From contig JANLYQ010000124.1 in NCBI GenBank assembly GCA_031365725.1, positions 1 through 49,034 of the forward strand: a stretch of 49,034 bases of DNA, read 5' to 3'. The first letter of the stretch is position 1, and every line of letters starts with the position of its first letter. This document shows, piece after piece, positions 1-7,732 of this stretch. The DNA is from JANLYQ01 sp031365725 (GTDB lineage Bacteria; Actinomycetota; Actinomycetes; JACCUZ01). The position numbers and the translations under genes are program-made. The notes beneath the pieces were generated by a model. The model saw nothing but the letters and a program-made list of their open reading frames with translations, did no database searches and had not been told where the DNA came from.

Positions 1-734
1 AAGCCTGCGCGCTCCAGTTGATCCCTAACGGCCTCCATGTATCCGGCCGGACCGCAGAGGTAGACTTCCCGCTCAAGAAAATCCGGAGCGAAATAACGTA
101 GCAGTGATTCCGAGAAGTGTCCCGCGGGCCCATTCCACGCTTGTCCCGCTGGCACGCGGGTAGGGACTATACCCAGACGGAACCGGTCTCCAAGCTCTGT
201 GCTAAGCAAATACAACTCGCGCTCGAAAATAATGTCGTGCGGTGTGCGCACGTTGTTAATGAGGATCACATCCACCGGCGCGGCGGTGTCGCTCAGCCAG
301 CGAAGCATCGACATCAGCGGCGTGATGCCACTGCCGGCAGCGATCAAGGCGCACCGTCGGGACCGGAGCGGGTCGAGCACCGGCCCGAACCGTCCGGTCG
401 GGGTCATCACCTCGATCACGTCGCCGGCGCGTAGCGCCGAGGTGGCGTGTCCGGAGAACGCCCCACCCTCGAGGCGTTTCACCGCCACCCGCAGCCGACC
501 ACTCCCGACCGACGAGCAGATCGAGTAGGTCCGGCGGACCTCGACGCCCGCGACCATCGTGCGCAACGTGAGGTGCTGCCCCGGCCGGAAGACATAGTCG
601 GCGCGCCGGTCCTCGGGCACGTCGAAGGTTACCGCCACCGCGTCCGCCGTCAGCGCCTCGACTGCGGCCACCGTCAGCGGGTGGAAGGCACCGTGGCGGC
701 GATCGGAGGTCGTGGTAGCCGACTCTGCCGTCAC
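1..734 (-). CDS. paaE: Phenylacetyl-CoA epoxidase reductase PaaE (partial, 3' part off window; possibly chimeric)
   Basis: Ferredoxin-NADP reductase type subunit that passes electrons from NADPH to the PaaABC(D) epoxidase in the cytoplasm. It starts at GTG (734-732), two bases after the paaD stop, and runs off the left edge, so the C-terminal [2Fe-2S] ferredoxin domain is not visible. The FAD domain shows RRTYSICS and VMTPTGRF. The NAD domain shows AAGSGITP and a C-terminal LCGPAGYME. Downstream of AAGSGITP the protein reads like the reductases of Rieske demethylases (RTPHDIIF, APDFLEREV) rather than a usual PaaE, and bases 1 to about 250 have much more A/T at third positions (ATA, TTG, TAT, CTA, AGG codons) than any neighbour. 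The paaE identity is secure for the N-terminal half and from operon position. The 3' part may be a recombination product or an assembly join. Confidence 0.8.
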   Translation of the reverse strand, partial: MTAESATTTSDRRHGAFHPLTVAAVEALTADAVAVTFDVPEDRRADYVFRPGQHLTLRTMVAGVEVRRTYSICSSVGSGRLRVAVKRLEGGAFSGHATSALRAGDVIEVMTPTGRFGPVLDPLRSRRCALIAAGSGITPLMSMLRWLSDTAAPVDVILINNVRTPHDIIFERELYLLSTELGDRFRLGIVPTRVPAGQAWNGPAGHFSESLLRYFAPDFLEREVYLCGPAGYMEAVRDQLERAG

Positions 735-736
735 GC

Positions 737-1279
737 TCAGATCGCCTTCATGTGGTCGAACGGCTCGCGGCAGTCGGCGCACACCCACTGGCTCTTGCAC
801 GCGGTGGAGCCGAAGCGACTGATCTCCGTGGACCGGATGCTGCTGCACCGCGGGCAGGCAGGCACGTCCACCGGCCGGGCCGAGAACGGCACGAACACCG
901 GCCCTGAGCCTTGCCCGGCGGCTCTGTCTCGCGCTGGCCCCGGTGGCGCGATCCCGAAGCGCAGCAACGCATCCCGGCCGTCGGCGGAGATCCAGTCCGT
1001 GGTCCAGGCCGGGCTCAGCACGGTGACGACCTCGACACGTTCTGCACCACTCGCTCGTACGGCGGTCAGCAGGTCGGTCCTGATCGCGTCCATGGCCGGG
1101 CACCCGGAGTAGGTCGGGGTGATCGTCACCACCACGGTGCCGTCAGCAGTCACCTCGACAGACCGCAGCACCCCGAGGTCGGCGATCGTCAGCACCGGCA
1201 GCTCCGGGTCGAGGACAGCCGCGGCGGCCGCCTGTGCCCGGGCGAGCACGTCGTCAGCGGCGACGACAGATCCGATCAC
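737..1279 (-). CDS. paaD: Phenylacetate degradation protein PaaD (DUF59/MIP18 family)
   Basis: Accessory protein of the aerobic phenylacetate pathway, thought to help iron-sulfur or metal maturation of the epoxidase. About 180 residues. The DUF59 domain (DPELPVLTIADLG, then TPTYSGCPAMD with the conserved Cys) is followed by a C-terminal zinc-ribbon with four cysteines arranged CPRC...C...CADC, as in full-length PaaD. I place the start at GTG 1279-1277, which overlaps the paaC stop as GTGA. An adjacent upstream GTG is also possible. Translational coupling to paaC is likely. It ends two bases before the paaE start. Confidence 0.93.
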   Translation of the reverse strand: MIGSVVAADDVLARAQAAAAAVLDPELPVLTIADLGVLRSVEVTADGTVVVTITPTYSGCPAMDAIRTDLLTAVRASGAERVEVVTVLSPAWTTDWISADGRDALLRFGIAPPGPARDRAAGQGSGPVFVPFSARPVDVPACPRCSSIRSTEISRFGSTACKSQWVCADCREPFDHMKAI

Positions 1280-2055
1280 CACGACGCCCCCGGGTGCGAG
1301 CGGTGCTGGTGCTGCATCTCGGCGACCAGGTGGCCCATCGCCGTGGTGTGCACGCCGCGGCGACCGCCACCCGGTGGGCGACGCAGGCCCTCCGGTCGCG
1401 TGAGCGTTGCCTCGTCGAGGACGGCGTCGAGATAGGCGTCCCACTCGGGTCGCAGGAGTGCCGGGTCGACCCCTGCACCTTGTCCGGCGACAGCATCGTC
1501 GACCTCGTCGCCCAGGAACAGCTCGTCGACGTAGGGCCACATCCGGTCGACGCCGGCCTGCATGCGCGCGTGCGAGATCTCGGTGCCGTCACCCAGGCGC
1601 AGGACCCACTGCGCGGCGTGGTCGCGGTGGTAGTCGACCTCCTTGACAGCCTTGCCGGCGAGACCAGCCAGGGTCGGGTCGGTGCTGCTCACCAGCCGCT
1701 GCAGCAGCGCGAGCTGGAACGTCGAGAAGAACAGCTGTCGCGCCATGCTCACCGCGAAGTCGCCGTTGGGCGCCTCGACCAGGTGCACGTTGAGGAACTC
1801 GCGTTCGTCGCGCAGGTAGGCGAGGTCGTCCTCACTACGCCCGGCGCCCTCGACCTCGCCGGCATAGGTCAGCAGGGTGCGCGCCTGCCCGAGCAGGTCG
1901 AGGCCGATGTTGGCCAGCGCCACGTCCTCCTCGAGCTGCGGGGCGTTGGTGACCCACTCGGCGAGACGGTGCGAGAGCACGAGGGCGTCGTCACCCAGAC
2001 GCAGCGCGTAGGTCGCAAGAGGCGGTATCGACGCAGCCACGGGGTCAGCGGTCAC
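1276..2055 (-). CDS. paaC: Phenylacetyl-CoA epoxidase structural subunit PaaC
   Basis: Ferritin-like helical partner of PaaA in the 1,2-phenylacetyl-CoA epoxidase; it scaffolds the catalytic subunit. 259 residues, typical for the family. Recognisable stretches are LGDDALVLSHRLAEW, ANIGLDLLGQARTLL, DYHRDHA and the closing MGHLVAEMQHQHRSHPGASW. The GTG start (2055-2053) overlaps the paaB stop as GTGA, and the stop overlaps the paaD start in the same way, so the operon is tightly coupled. The C-terminal region contains the usual linker rich in Gly/Arg/Pro (about residues 228-240). Confidence 0.95.
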   Translation of the reverse strand: MTADPVAASIPPLATYALRLGDDALVLSHRLAEWVTNAPQLEEDVALANIGLDLLGQARTLLTYAGEVEGAGRSEDDLAYLRDEREFLNVHLVEAPNGDFAVSMARQLFFSTFQLALLQRLVSSTDPTLAGLAGKAVKEVDYHRDHAAQWVLRLGDGTEISHARMQAGVDRMWPYVDELFLGDEVDDAVAGQGAGVDPALLRPEWDAYLDAVLDEATLTRPEGLRRPPGGGRRGVHTTAMGHLVAEMQHQHRSHPGASW

Positions 2056-2336
2056 AGGTGCTGCACCTCGGGCGGCACCTCGTAGAACGTCGGGTGCCGG
2101 TAGGTCTTGTCGGCGGCCGGGTCGAAGAACGCGTCCTTCTCGTCCGGGCTGGAGGCCACGATCGCCGCTGCCGGCACCACCCACAACGACACACCTTCGG
2201 ACCGCCGGGTGAAGACGTCGCGCGCGTTGCGCAGCGCCATCGCCGCATCGGGTGCGTGCAGGCTGCCGGCATGCTGGTGGGCGAGCCCGCGTCGGGACCG
2301 GACGAAGACCTCCCACAGCGGCCAGTCGCTGCTCAC
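2052..2336 (-). CDS. paaB: Phenylacetyl-CoA epoxidase small subunit PaaB
   Basis: 94-residue subunit needed for assembly of the PaaABCE epoxidase. It matches the family along its whole length: WPLWEVFVRSRRGLAHQHAGSLHA at the N-terminus, ALRNARDVFTRR in the middle and DKTYRHPTFYEVP at the C-terminus. The ATG start overlaps the paaA stop (ATGA, 2336-2333), and the stop overlaps the paaC GTG start. Cytoplasmic; no membrane segment. Confidence 0.96.
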   Translation of the reverse strand: MSSDWPLWEVFVRSRRGLAHQHAGSLHAPDAAMALRNARDVFTRRSEGVSLWVVPAAAIVASSPDEKDAFFDPAADKTYRHPTFYEVPPEVQHL

Positions 2337-3295
2337 GCAGCACCTGACAGCTGGGCCACGCGCTCCCCGTCGGTGCCGTGCGGGAAACGGGCCGCCTGCT
2401 TGGCGGCGTACGCAGTCGCGGCCTCGCGCACCCAGGCGCCCTCCTCGTGCGCGGCACGGCGGTGCTCGATGCGCTCGGCGTTGCAGGGCCCGTCGCCCTT
2501 GAGCACGGCAAAGAACTCGTCCCAGTCGATGGCCCCGAACCGGTAGTGACCGGTGTCGGGATCGAGGTTCAGCTCGGGATCAGGCAGCGCCAGTCCGAGG
2601 ACCTCGGCCTGCGGCACGGTCATGTCGACAAACTTCTGCCGGAGCTCGTCGTTGCTGAAGCGCTTGATGCCCCACGCCATCGACTGCGCGGAGTTGGGGG
2701 AGGCGTCGTCGGGCGGGCCGAACATCATCAGAGACGGCCACCACCACCGGTCGACGGCGTCCTGGGCCATCGCGTGCTGGGCGGGCGTGCCGCGCGACAG
2801 CGTCAGCAGCAGCTCGAAGCCCTGCCGTTGGTGGAAGGACTCCTCCTTGCAGATGCGGATCATCGCCCGGGCATAGGGGCCGTACGAGCAGCGGCAGATC
2901 GGCACCTGGTTGACGATGGCCGCGCCGTCGACCAGCCAGCCGATCGCGCCCATGTCGGCCCAGGTCAGCGTCGGGTAGTTGAAGATCGAGGAGTAGCGCT
3001 GCTTGCCGGCGTGCAGCAGGTCGAGCAGCTCGGCGCGCTCCACGCCCAGGGTCTCGGCCGCGGAGTACAGGTAGAGCCCGTGTCCGGCCTCGTCCTGCAC
3101 CTTGGCCAGCAGGATCGCTTTGCGGCGCAGGCTCGGCGCGCGGGTCAGCCAGCTGCCCTCGGGCTGCATGCCGATGATCTCGGAGTGCGCATGCTGCGCG
3201 ATCTGCCGGATCAACGTCTTGCGGTAGGCCTCGGGCATGTCGTCCCGCGGCTCGATGCGCTCGTCGGCGGCCAGCAAGGTCTCGAAGGCGTCCAC
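2333..3295 (-). CDS. paaA: Phenylacetyl-CoA epoxidase catalytic subunit PaaA
   Basis: Di-iron catalytic subunit that epoxidises the ring of phenylacetyl-CoA, the first committed ring-attack step of aerobic phenylacetate degradation. 320 residues, close to the family length. Iron-ligand and core motifs are present: YRKTLIRQIAQHAHSEIIG, KVQDEAGHGLYLYSAAETLG and KEESFHQRQGFE, as well as SIFNYPTLTWADMGAIGWL. The start is GTG 3295-3293. No Shine-Dalgarno sequence is visible, but a TANNNT hexamer ends six bases before the GTG, suggesting a leaderless mRNA. It is the first gene of paaABCDE. Confidence 0.97.
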   Translation of the reverse strand: MDAFETLLAADERIEPRDDMPEAYRKTLIRQIAQHAHSEIIGMQPEGSWLTRAPSLRRKAILLAKVQDEAGHGLYLYSAAETLGVERAELLDLLHAGKQRYSSIFNYPTLTWADMGAIGWLVDGAAIVNQVPICRCSYGPYARAMIRICKEESFHQRQGFELLLTLSRGTPAQHAMAQDAVDRWWWPSLMMFGPPDDASPNSAQSMAWGIKRFSNDELRQKFVDMTVPQAEVLGLALPDPELNLDPDTGHYRFGAIDWDEFFAVLKGDGPCNAERIEHRRAAHEEGAWVREAATAYAAKQAARFPHGTDGERVAQLSGAA

Positions 3296-3301
3296 TCGTC
3301 G

Positions 3302-3307
3302 ATCGTA
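3302..3307 (-). promoter_or_regulatory. Putative -10 element of a leaderless paaA promoter
   Basis: On the minus strand this reads TACGAT, matching the actinobacterial -10 consensus TANNNT, and it lies six bases before the paaA GTG, where transcription would start at or next to the start codon. No clear -35 is visible. The 104-base gap 3296-3399 separates paaA from the upstream operon and holds nothing else I recognise. Confidence 0.45.
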
Positions 3308-3399
3308 CGCCCTGGTTGTGACGGCGCACCACCGGAACTCGGGCCCTCTGTCACATCTCGGCTCCGGGAAGACTTCGGTACGGCGCGGGGCAGGGCGGG

Positions 3400-4941
3400 T
3401 CAGACGGAGAAGTCGACGCCCTGGGCCAGGGGGAGCGCGCCGGAGTAGTTGACGGTGTTGGTGGCTCGGCGCATGTAGGCCTTCCAGGAGTCCGAGCCGG
3501 ACTCGCGGCCGCCACCGGTCTCCTTCTGGCCGCCGAAGGCGCCGCCGATCTCGGCGCCCGACGTGCCGATGTTGACGTTGACGATGCCGCAGTCGGCTCC
3601 ATCAGGTGCGAGGAAGCGTTCGGCCTCGGCCTGGTCGCCGGTGAAGATCGAGGCCGACAAGCCCTGCGGCACGGCGTTCTGCAGGGCGATCGCCTCGTCG
3701 AGGTCGGCGTAGGTGAGCACGTGCAGGAGCGGGGCGAAGGTCTCCCGGCGTACGACGGCACCCTGGGCGGTCGAGCGGGCGACGGCGGGGGCGACGTAGA
3801 ACGCGTCGGGTGCTGCGTCGACAAAGCGGCGCTCGCCACCGACCAGCACCTCACCACCGTCGGTGCGGACCTCCCCGAGGGCCTGGCTCAGGGCGGCGTA
3901 CGCGCGACCGTCGACCAGCGGACCCACCAAGGTGGCAGCCTCGAACGGGTCCCCGACCGGCAACCGTCCGAAGGCCTCGACCACCTTGTCCAACAAGGGT
4001 TCGGCGACGGTCTCGTGCACGATCAGTCGGCGCAACGTGGTGCAGCGCTGGCCCGCGGTGCCGGCTGCTGCGAACACGATGCCGCGCACGGCGAGGTCGA
4101 GGTCGGCGGACGGGGTGACGACGGTGGCGTTGTTGCCGCCGAGCTCGAGCAGGCTCGCACCGAAGCGCGCGGCGACCCGGGGTGCGACCTCACGGCCCAT
4201 CCGCACCGAGCCGGTGGCGCTGACCAGCGGCACCAGCGGGTGGTCGACCAGCGGCCCGCCGACCGATGCGTCACCGAGCACGACCTGCCCGAGCGCCGCA
4301 GGCGCACCGACCTCGACGGCCGCACGGTCGAGCAACGCGGTGCAGGCGAGCGCGGTGAGCGGGGTGAGCTCGGACGGCTTCCACACCACCGTGTCACCGC
4401 AGACCAGCGCGACCGCGGTGTTCCACGCCCACACCGCGACGGGAAAGTTGAAGGCGCTGATGACACCGACCACGCCGAGCGGGTGCCAGGTCTCGGCGAG
4501 GCGATGACCCGGACGCTCGGAGGGCATCGTGCGGCCGTAGAGCTGACGCGACAGCCCGACCGCGAAGTCGCAGATGTCGACCATCTCCTGGACCTCGCCG
4601 CGCGCCTCGGACCGGATCTTGCCGACCTCCAGGGTGACCAGGTCGGCCAGGTCGTCGAGGTGCTCGCGCAGCAGCTCACCGAGCCGTTTGACCAGGGCGC
4701 CGCGCACCGGGGCCGGCGTCACCCGCCACACCAGGTGCGCCTCGTGCGCGCGTTGGACCGCCGCGTGCACGTCGTCCGCGCGGGACCACGCCAGCGGCAG
4801 CAACGGCACGCCGAGCACCGGGGTGCGGGAGGTGGAGTCACCGGCCAGGGCGGACACGTCGACCCCGCAGGCCGTCAGCGCCCGGCGGGCGAGGTCGCGC
4901 AGGTCGTCGGGGCGGGGGAAGGAGACGGTGTCGCTGGTCAT
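3400..4941 (-). CDS. amaB: ALDH7-type L-2-aminoadipate-6-semialdehyde dehydrogenase
   Basis: NAD(P)-dependent aldehyde dehydrogenase, 513 residues, of the ALDH7/antiquitin family that oxidises 2-aminoadipate 6-semialdehyde to 2-aminoadipate. Catalytic Cys300 lies in GQRCTT and general-base Glu266 in LLELGGNN. The ALDH7-specific C-terminal stretch is present: NVNIGTSGAEIGGAFGG, then ETGGGRESGSDSWKAYMRR. It is last in a three-gene minus-strand operon; its ATG overlaps the stop of the upstream FAD dehydrogenase (ATGA, 4941-4938). The neighbouring HglS-like gene supports a role in lysine/pipecolate catabolism rather than phenylacetate ring cleavage. The family is well supported; the exact substrate is inferred from family and context. 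Confidence 0.85.
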   Translation of the reverse strand: MTSDTVSFPRPDDLRDLARRALTACGVDVSALAGDSTSRTPVLGVPLLPLAWSRADDVHAAVQRAHEAHLVWRVTPAPVRGALVKRLGELLREHLDDLADLVTLEVGKIRSEARGEVQEMVDICDFAVGLSRQLYGRTMPSERPGHRLAETWHPLGVVGVISAFNFPVAVWAWNTAVALVCGDTVVWKPSELTPLTALACTALLDRAAVEVGAPAALGQVVLGDASVGGPLVDHPLVPLVSATGSVRMGREVAPRVAARFGASLLELGGNNATVVTPSADLDLAVRGIVFAAAGTAGQRCTTLRRLIVHETVAEPLLDKVVEAFGRLPVGDPFEAATLVGPLVDGRAYAALSQALGEVRTDGGEVLVGGERRFVDAAPDAFYVAPAVARSTAQGAVVRRETFAPLLHVLTYADLDEAIALQNAVPQGLSASIFTGDQAEAERFLAPDGADCGIVNVNIGTSGAEIGGAFGGQKETGGGRESGSDSWKAYMRRATNTVNYSGALPLAQGVDFSV

Positions 4942-6431
4942 GTGGTCCCTGTCGTCGGTGCGGTGGTCGGTGCTGGCGCTTGGTTCGTCAGGGCTGCGCG
5001 CAGGTCGTCGGTGCCCAGCAGACCGTACGGGTCCAAGGTGGCCTTCACGGCGCGCAACGCAGCGACCTCAGCCGGGTCGGAGTGCTCGGTCCACCACGCG
5101 AGGTTCGCCGGGCCGAGCCCGTGCTCGGCCGAGAACGACCCCCCGTGCGCGGTCACCAGCGCATAGACCTCGTGCCGCAAGGCGGCAGCCACGGCAACCG
5201 TCCCGGGGTCTGCGCTATCGACCGCACGCGGCAGCACGACGTTGAGGTGCAGCCCGCCGTCGCCCAGGTGCCCGAAGTCAGCCAGAACTGCCCCCGGCGC
5301 CGATCGTCGTACGACGGCAGCAGTGGCCTCCCGCACCGCGGCGAGGGCGTTGCGGGGCACCGAGACGTCGAGCCCGAGCACCTCGCCGACGCGAGACAGT
5401 GCCTCGCTCACCCCGTGCCGCAACGCCCAGGCATCAGCGACGGGCAGCAGCACCGCGTCGTCGACCACGCCACCGACGGCGTCGAGCGCCTGCAGCAGGA
5501 CCCCGGCAGCGTCTGCGCCTCCGTGCACCTCAGCCTCCACCAGCAGCACGTCGGCGAAGGCGTCCCCCACGAAAGGATTCACCACCACGTCGAGCCGGCT
5601 GACGGTCAGCTCCAGTGCCGTCGCCGACACGAGCTCGAGGGCACCGAGTGCTGAGCCGAGGGCACGTTCCAGAGCATCCGCGCAGGCGACGAGCGAGCCG
5701 GCCGGTCGCACGAAGGCCGTCGCTCGACCGGTCGGTCTCGGACTCAGCTCGAGGGCCGCCGCCGTGACCACACCGAGCAGACCGGCCGACCCGACAACGA
5801 GATCGGTGAGGCGCAGGCTGTCGTTCTTCTTGCGCAGCGGACGCAGGTCGCCCAGCACGGTGGCGTCCTCGTCGGCCAGCACCACCTGCAGCCCGAGGAC
5901 CCGTCGGCGTACGTCGCCGTGTCGAAGCACTCGGCAGCCACCGGCGTTGGTCGCGACCAGCCCACCGACGCTCGCATCGGCCGACAGGTCGATCGGCAGC
6001 TCGAGACCAGCAGGTGCGCAGGCCGCCGCGATCGACGACATCAGCACACCGGCGCCCGCGGTCACCGCACGGTCCTGCTCGTGCAGCACCAGCGGCGCGG
6101 TGAGCCGTTCGGTGCTCAGCACTCCCGTCGCGCCGGCCGCACCGGGCACCGAGGCACCCACCAGGCCGGTGCGGGCGCCCTGCGGCACCAGCGGCAGCCG
6201 GTGGCGCACGGCCCAGCGCAGGACGGTGCGCACCTCCTCGAGGCTGCCCGGACGCAGCACGAAAGCCGCGCGGCCGGGCGGGCCACGCCACGGCCGCGAC
6301 CAACCGGCGAGGTCGTCGTCCGGACCCAGCACCGAGCCCGGTGACAGGTCGCCCGTCAGCGAGGCCAGCGCGGCGAGCACCCTCGCCGATGCCATCGCCG
6401 CTCCCTCGGCACCGGCCGGGTTCTCGTTCAT
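4938..6431 (-). CDS. FAD-dependent dehydrogenase, probable D-2-hydroxyglutarate dehydrogenase
   Basis: 497-residue GlcD/VAO-family oxidoreductase. It has an FAD-binding PCMH domain (VPQGARTGLVGASVPG, then LPIDLSADASVGGLVATNAGG, then VVGSAGLLGVVT) and a C-terminal FAD-oxidase domain with GHLGDGGLHLNVVLP and FSAEHGLGPANLAWW. I choose ATG 6431-6429 because it overlaps the stop of the upstream gene as ATGA; longer forms extend into that gene. Family members oxidise D-lactate, glycolate or D-2-hydroxyglutarate. The adjacent HglS homologue makes D-2-hydroxyglutarate, so oxidation of that acid to 2-oxoglutarate is the most economical reading. Low-GC-bias features are absent. The substrate is inference. 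Confidence 0.8.
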   Translation of the reverse strand: MNENPAGAEGAAMASARVLAALASLTGDLSPGSVLGPDDDLAGWSRPWRGPPGRAAFVLRPGSLEEVRTVLRWAVRHRLPLVPQGARTGLVGASVPGAAGATGVLSTERLTAPLVLHEQDRAVTAGAGVLMSSIAAACAPAGLELPIDLSADASVGGLVATNAGGCRVLRHGDVRRRVLGLQVVLADEDATVLGDLRPLRKKNDSLRLTDLVVGSAGLLGVVTAAALELSPRPTGRATAFVRPAGSLVACADALERALGSALGALELVSATALELTVSRLDVVVNPFVGDAFADVLLVEAEVHGGADAAGVLLQALDAVGGVVDDAVLLPVADAWALRHGVSEALSRVGEVLGLDVSVPRNALAAVREATAAVVRRSAPGAVLADFGHLGDGGLHLNVVLPRAVDSADPGTVAVAAALRHEVYALVTAHGGSFSAEHGLGPANLAWWTEHSDPAEVAALRAVKATLDPYGLLGTDDLRAALTNQAPAPTTAPTTGTT

Positions 6432-7729
6432 GCTGACACCCCCCCTCGTCCGCGACCACCCACGGCGGCCCACGACGCCTCGACCTGGGCGGCGTACAGC
6501 GCCATGGGGTCGCGCACCTCTCGACCCAGCGCGCCCGCGATCCAGTCGTGATCGCGCACCACCGCCGGTGCGTCACCAGGTGCCGACGATGCAGCGCCGT
6601 CGTCGAGGTTGGAGCGAAAGATGCCAGCGGCTGACGCCGGCAGGAAGTCCTCGTAGACCACCGGTGCGCGATGTAGCCGGCCGGCCACCTCGGACACCGT
6701 GAACCATGCCAGCCCTGCATCATCGAGACCGCCCTCGGTCGATGGCAGAGCCGCCGCCCAGGCGTCGGCATCGCGCGGCAGCGCGTCGACAACGGACCGG
6801 CCCGCGGGTGTCAGAGCGATGCCGCGTGCCTCCACCTCGCCGAACCGCACCCGCACCTCGCCAGCAGTGATCCGACCGTCGGCGGCGCGCATCGACCGGG
6901 CCTCAGCCAGTGCGCGGAACGAGGTCTGCCGGAGCAGCACGTCCGGACCGGCCCACCGTGGTGGTCCCTGGATGCGGTCGATCATCTCGATGCCGCGTTC
7001 CGACATGCGGTCGTAGAGCAGGTCGATGTCGAGCACTCGTGGCGTCAGATGGTTCAGGTGCGTGCTCGTCCCACCGGCGATGTCGGCAGCGACACCGGAC
7101 ACGGCCGACAGCTCGTCGTGCCAGCCCCGGTCGACCGGCTCGCCCGACAAGGCGAGAGCGTCGCACGCGAGGCGCAGCAGCTCGACCGCCTCGTCGTCGC
7201 CGAGTCCACTCTCGGCCGTCGCCCGGTCGGCGAGCTGAAGCAGCCGTGGCGCGAGCAAAGTCCGCGCGGCGATAGCCCGACGCACCCGCGCCCCCAGCTC
7301 CGGGGTGAAGAAGCGTTCATCCTCGGGCACCAGGACGGAGGTGAACATCCGGAACGGGTTGGTCGCCAGCTCGCTGGGCTCGACCGGTCGGAACGCGGTC
7401 GACACGATCGGCAACGGTGTGGGTGCCGCCTCGCGCAGGTCGTAGGACCCGACGGGCTCCATCCCGAGTGCCGCGAACAGCCGGCCCACCTGCGCGAGCT
7501 CCGCGGCACTGCCGACCCGGACCGCCCCGTGACGTTCGGCGGTCACCCGGTCGAGGCTGCCCAGACGTTCGGCCGCGCTACCGTCACGCGCCATGACCTC
7601 CGCGTTGACCGACTGTGCGGTCTCGACCAGAGCGCCGTACGCCGGCACCTCGGCGGCGTACATGCGCGACAGCCTTGTCGCCAATCCGGCCCGCAGGTCC
7701 GTCGTCGTCCATCTCACACCGAGGAGCAT
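6428..7729 (-). CDS. hglS: HglS-like 2-oxoadipate dioxygenase/decarboxylase (DUF1338)
   Basis: 433-residue member of the DUF1338/YdcJ family. The characterised Pseudomonas enzyme HglS is an Fe(II) enzyme converting 2-oxoadipate to D-2-hydroxyglutarate plus CO2 in D-lysine breakdown. Family marks are EVPAYGALVE near the N-terminus, AERHGAVRVG with a candidate metal His67 and substrate Arg71, THLNHLTPRVLDID with candidate metal His224/His227, and FGEVEARG with a candidate acidic ligand (Glu298 or Glu300). The C-terminal VVYEDFLPASAAGIF is also typical. Start choice is uncertain: ATG 7729 or GTG 7717 (four residues shorter), neither with a good Shine-Dalgarno. First gene of the three-gene operon, divergent from a methyltransferase. 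Confidence 0.88.
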   Translation of the reverse strand: MLLGVRWTTTDLRAGLATRLSRMYAAEVPAYGALVETAQSVNAEVMARDGSAAERLGSLDRVTAERHGAVRVGSAAELAQVGRLFAALGMEPVGSYDLREAAPTPLPIVSTAFRPVEPSELATNPFRMFTSVLVPEDERFFTPELGARVRRAIAARTLLAPRLLQLADRATAESGLGDDEAVELLRLACDALALSGEPVDRGWHDELSAVSGVAADIAGGTSTHLNHLTPRVLDIDLLYDRMSERGIEMIDRIQGPPRWAGPDVLLRQTSFRALAEARSMRAADGRITAGEVRVRFGEVEARGIALTPAGRSVVDALPRDADAWAAALPSTEGGLDDAGLAWFTVSEVAGRLHRAPVVYEDFLPASAAGIFRSNLDDGAASSAPGDAPAVVRDHDWIAGALGREVRDPMALYAAQVEASWAAVGGRGRGGVSA

Positions 7730-7732
7730 GTC

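Noticed and set aside
3400..4941. Assignment as PaaZ because it sits next to paaABCDE
   Set aside because: The sequence carries ALDH7 signatures and lacks the hydratase domain of PaaZ; it is separated from paaA by 104 bases and coupled to the HglS operon instead.
3721..5166. Long plus-strand open frame opposite the ALDH7 and FAD dehydrogenase genes
   Set aside because: Shadow of GC-rich codon bias; Arg/Gly/Pro/Ala-rich translation with no motifs, while the minus strand encodes clear enzymes.
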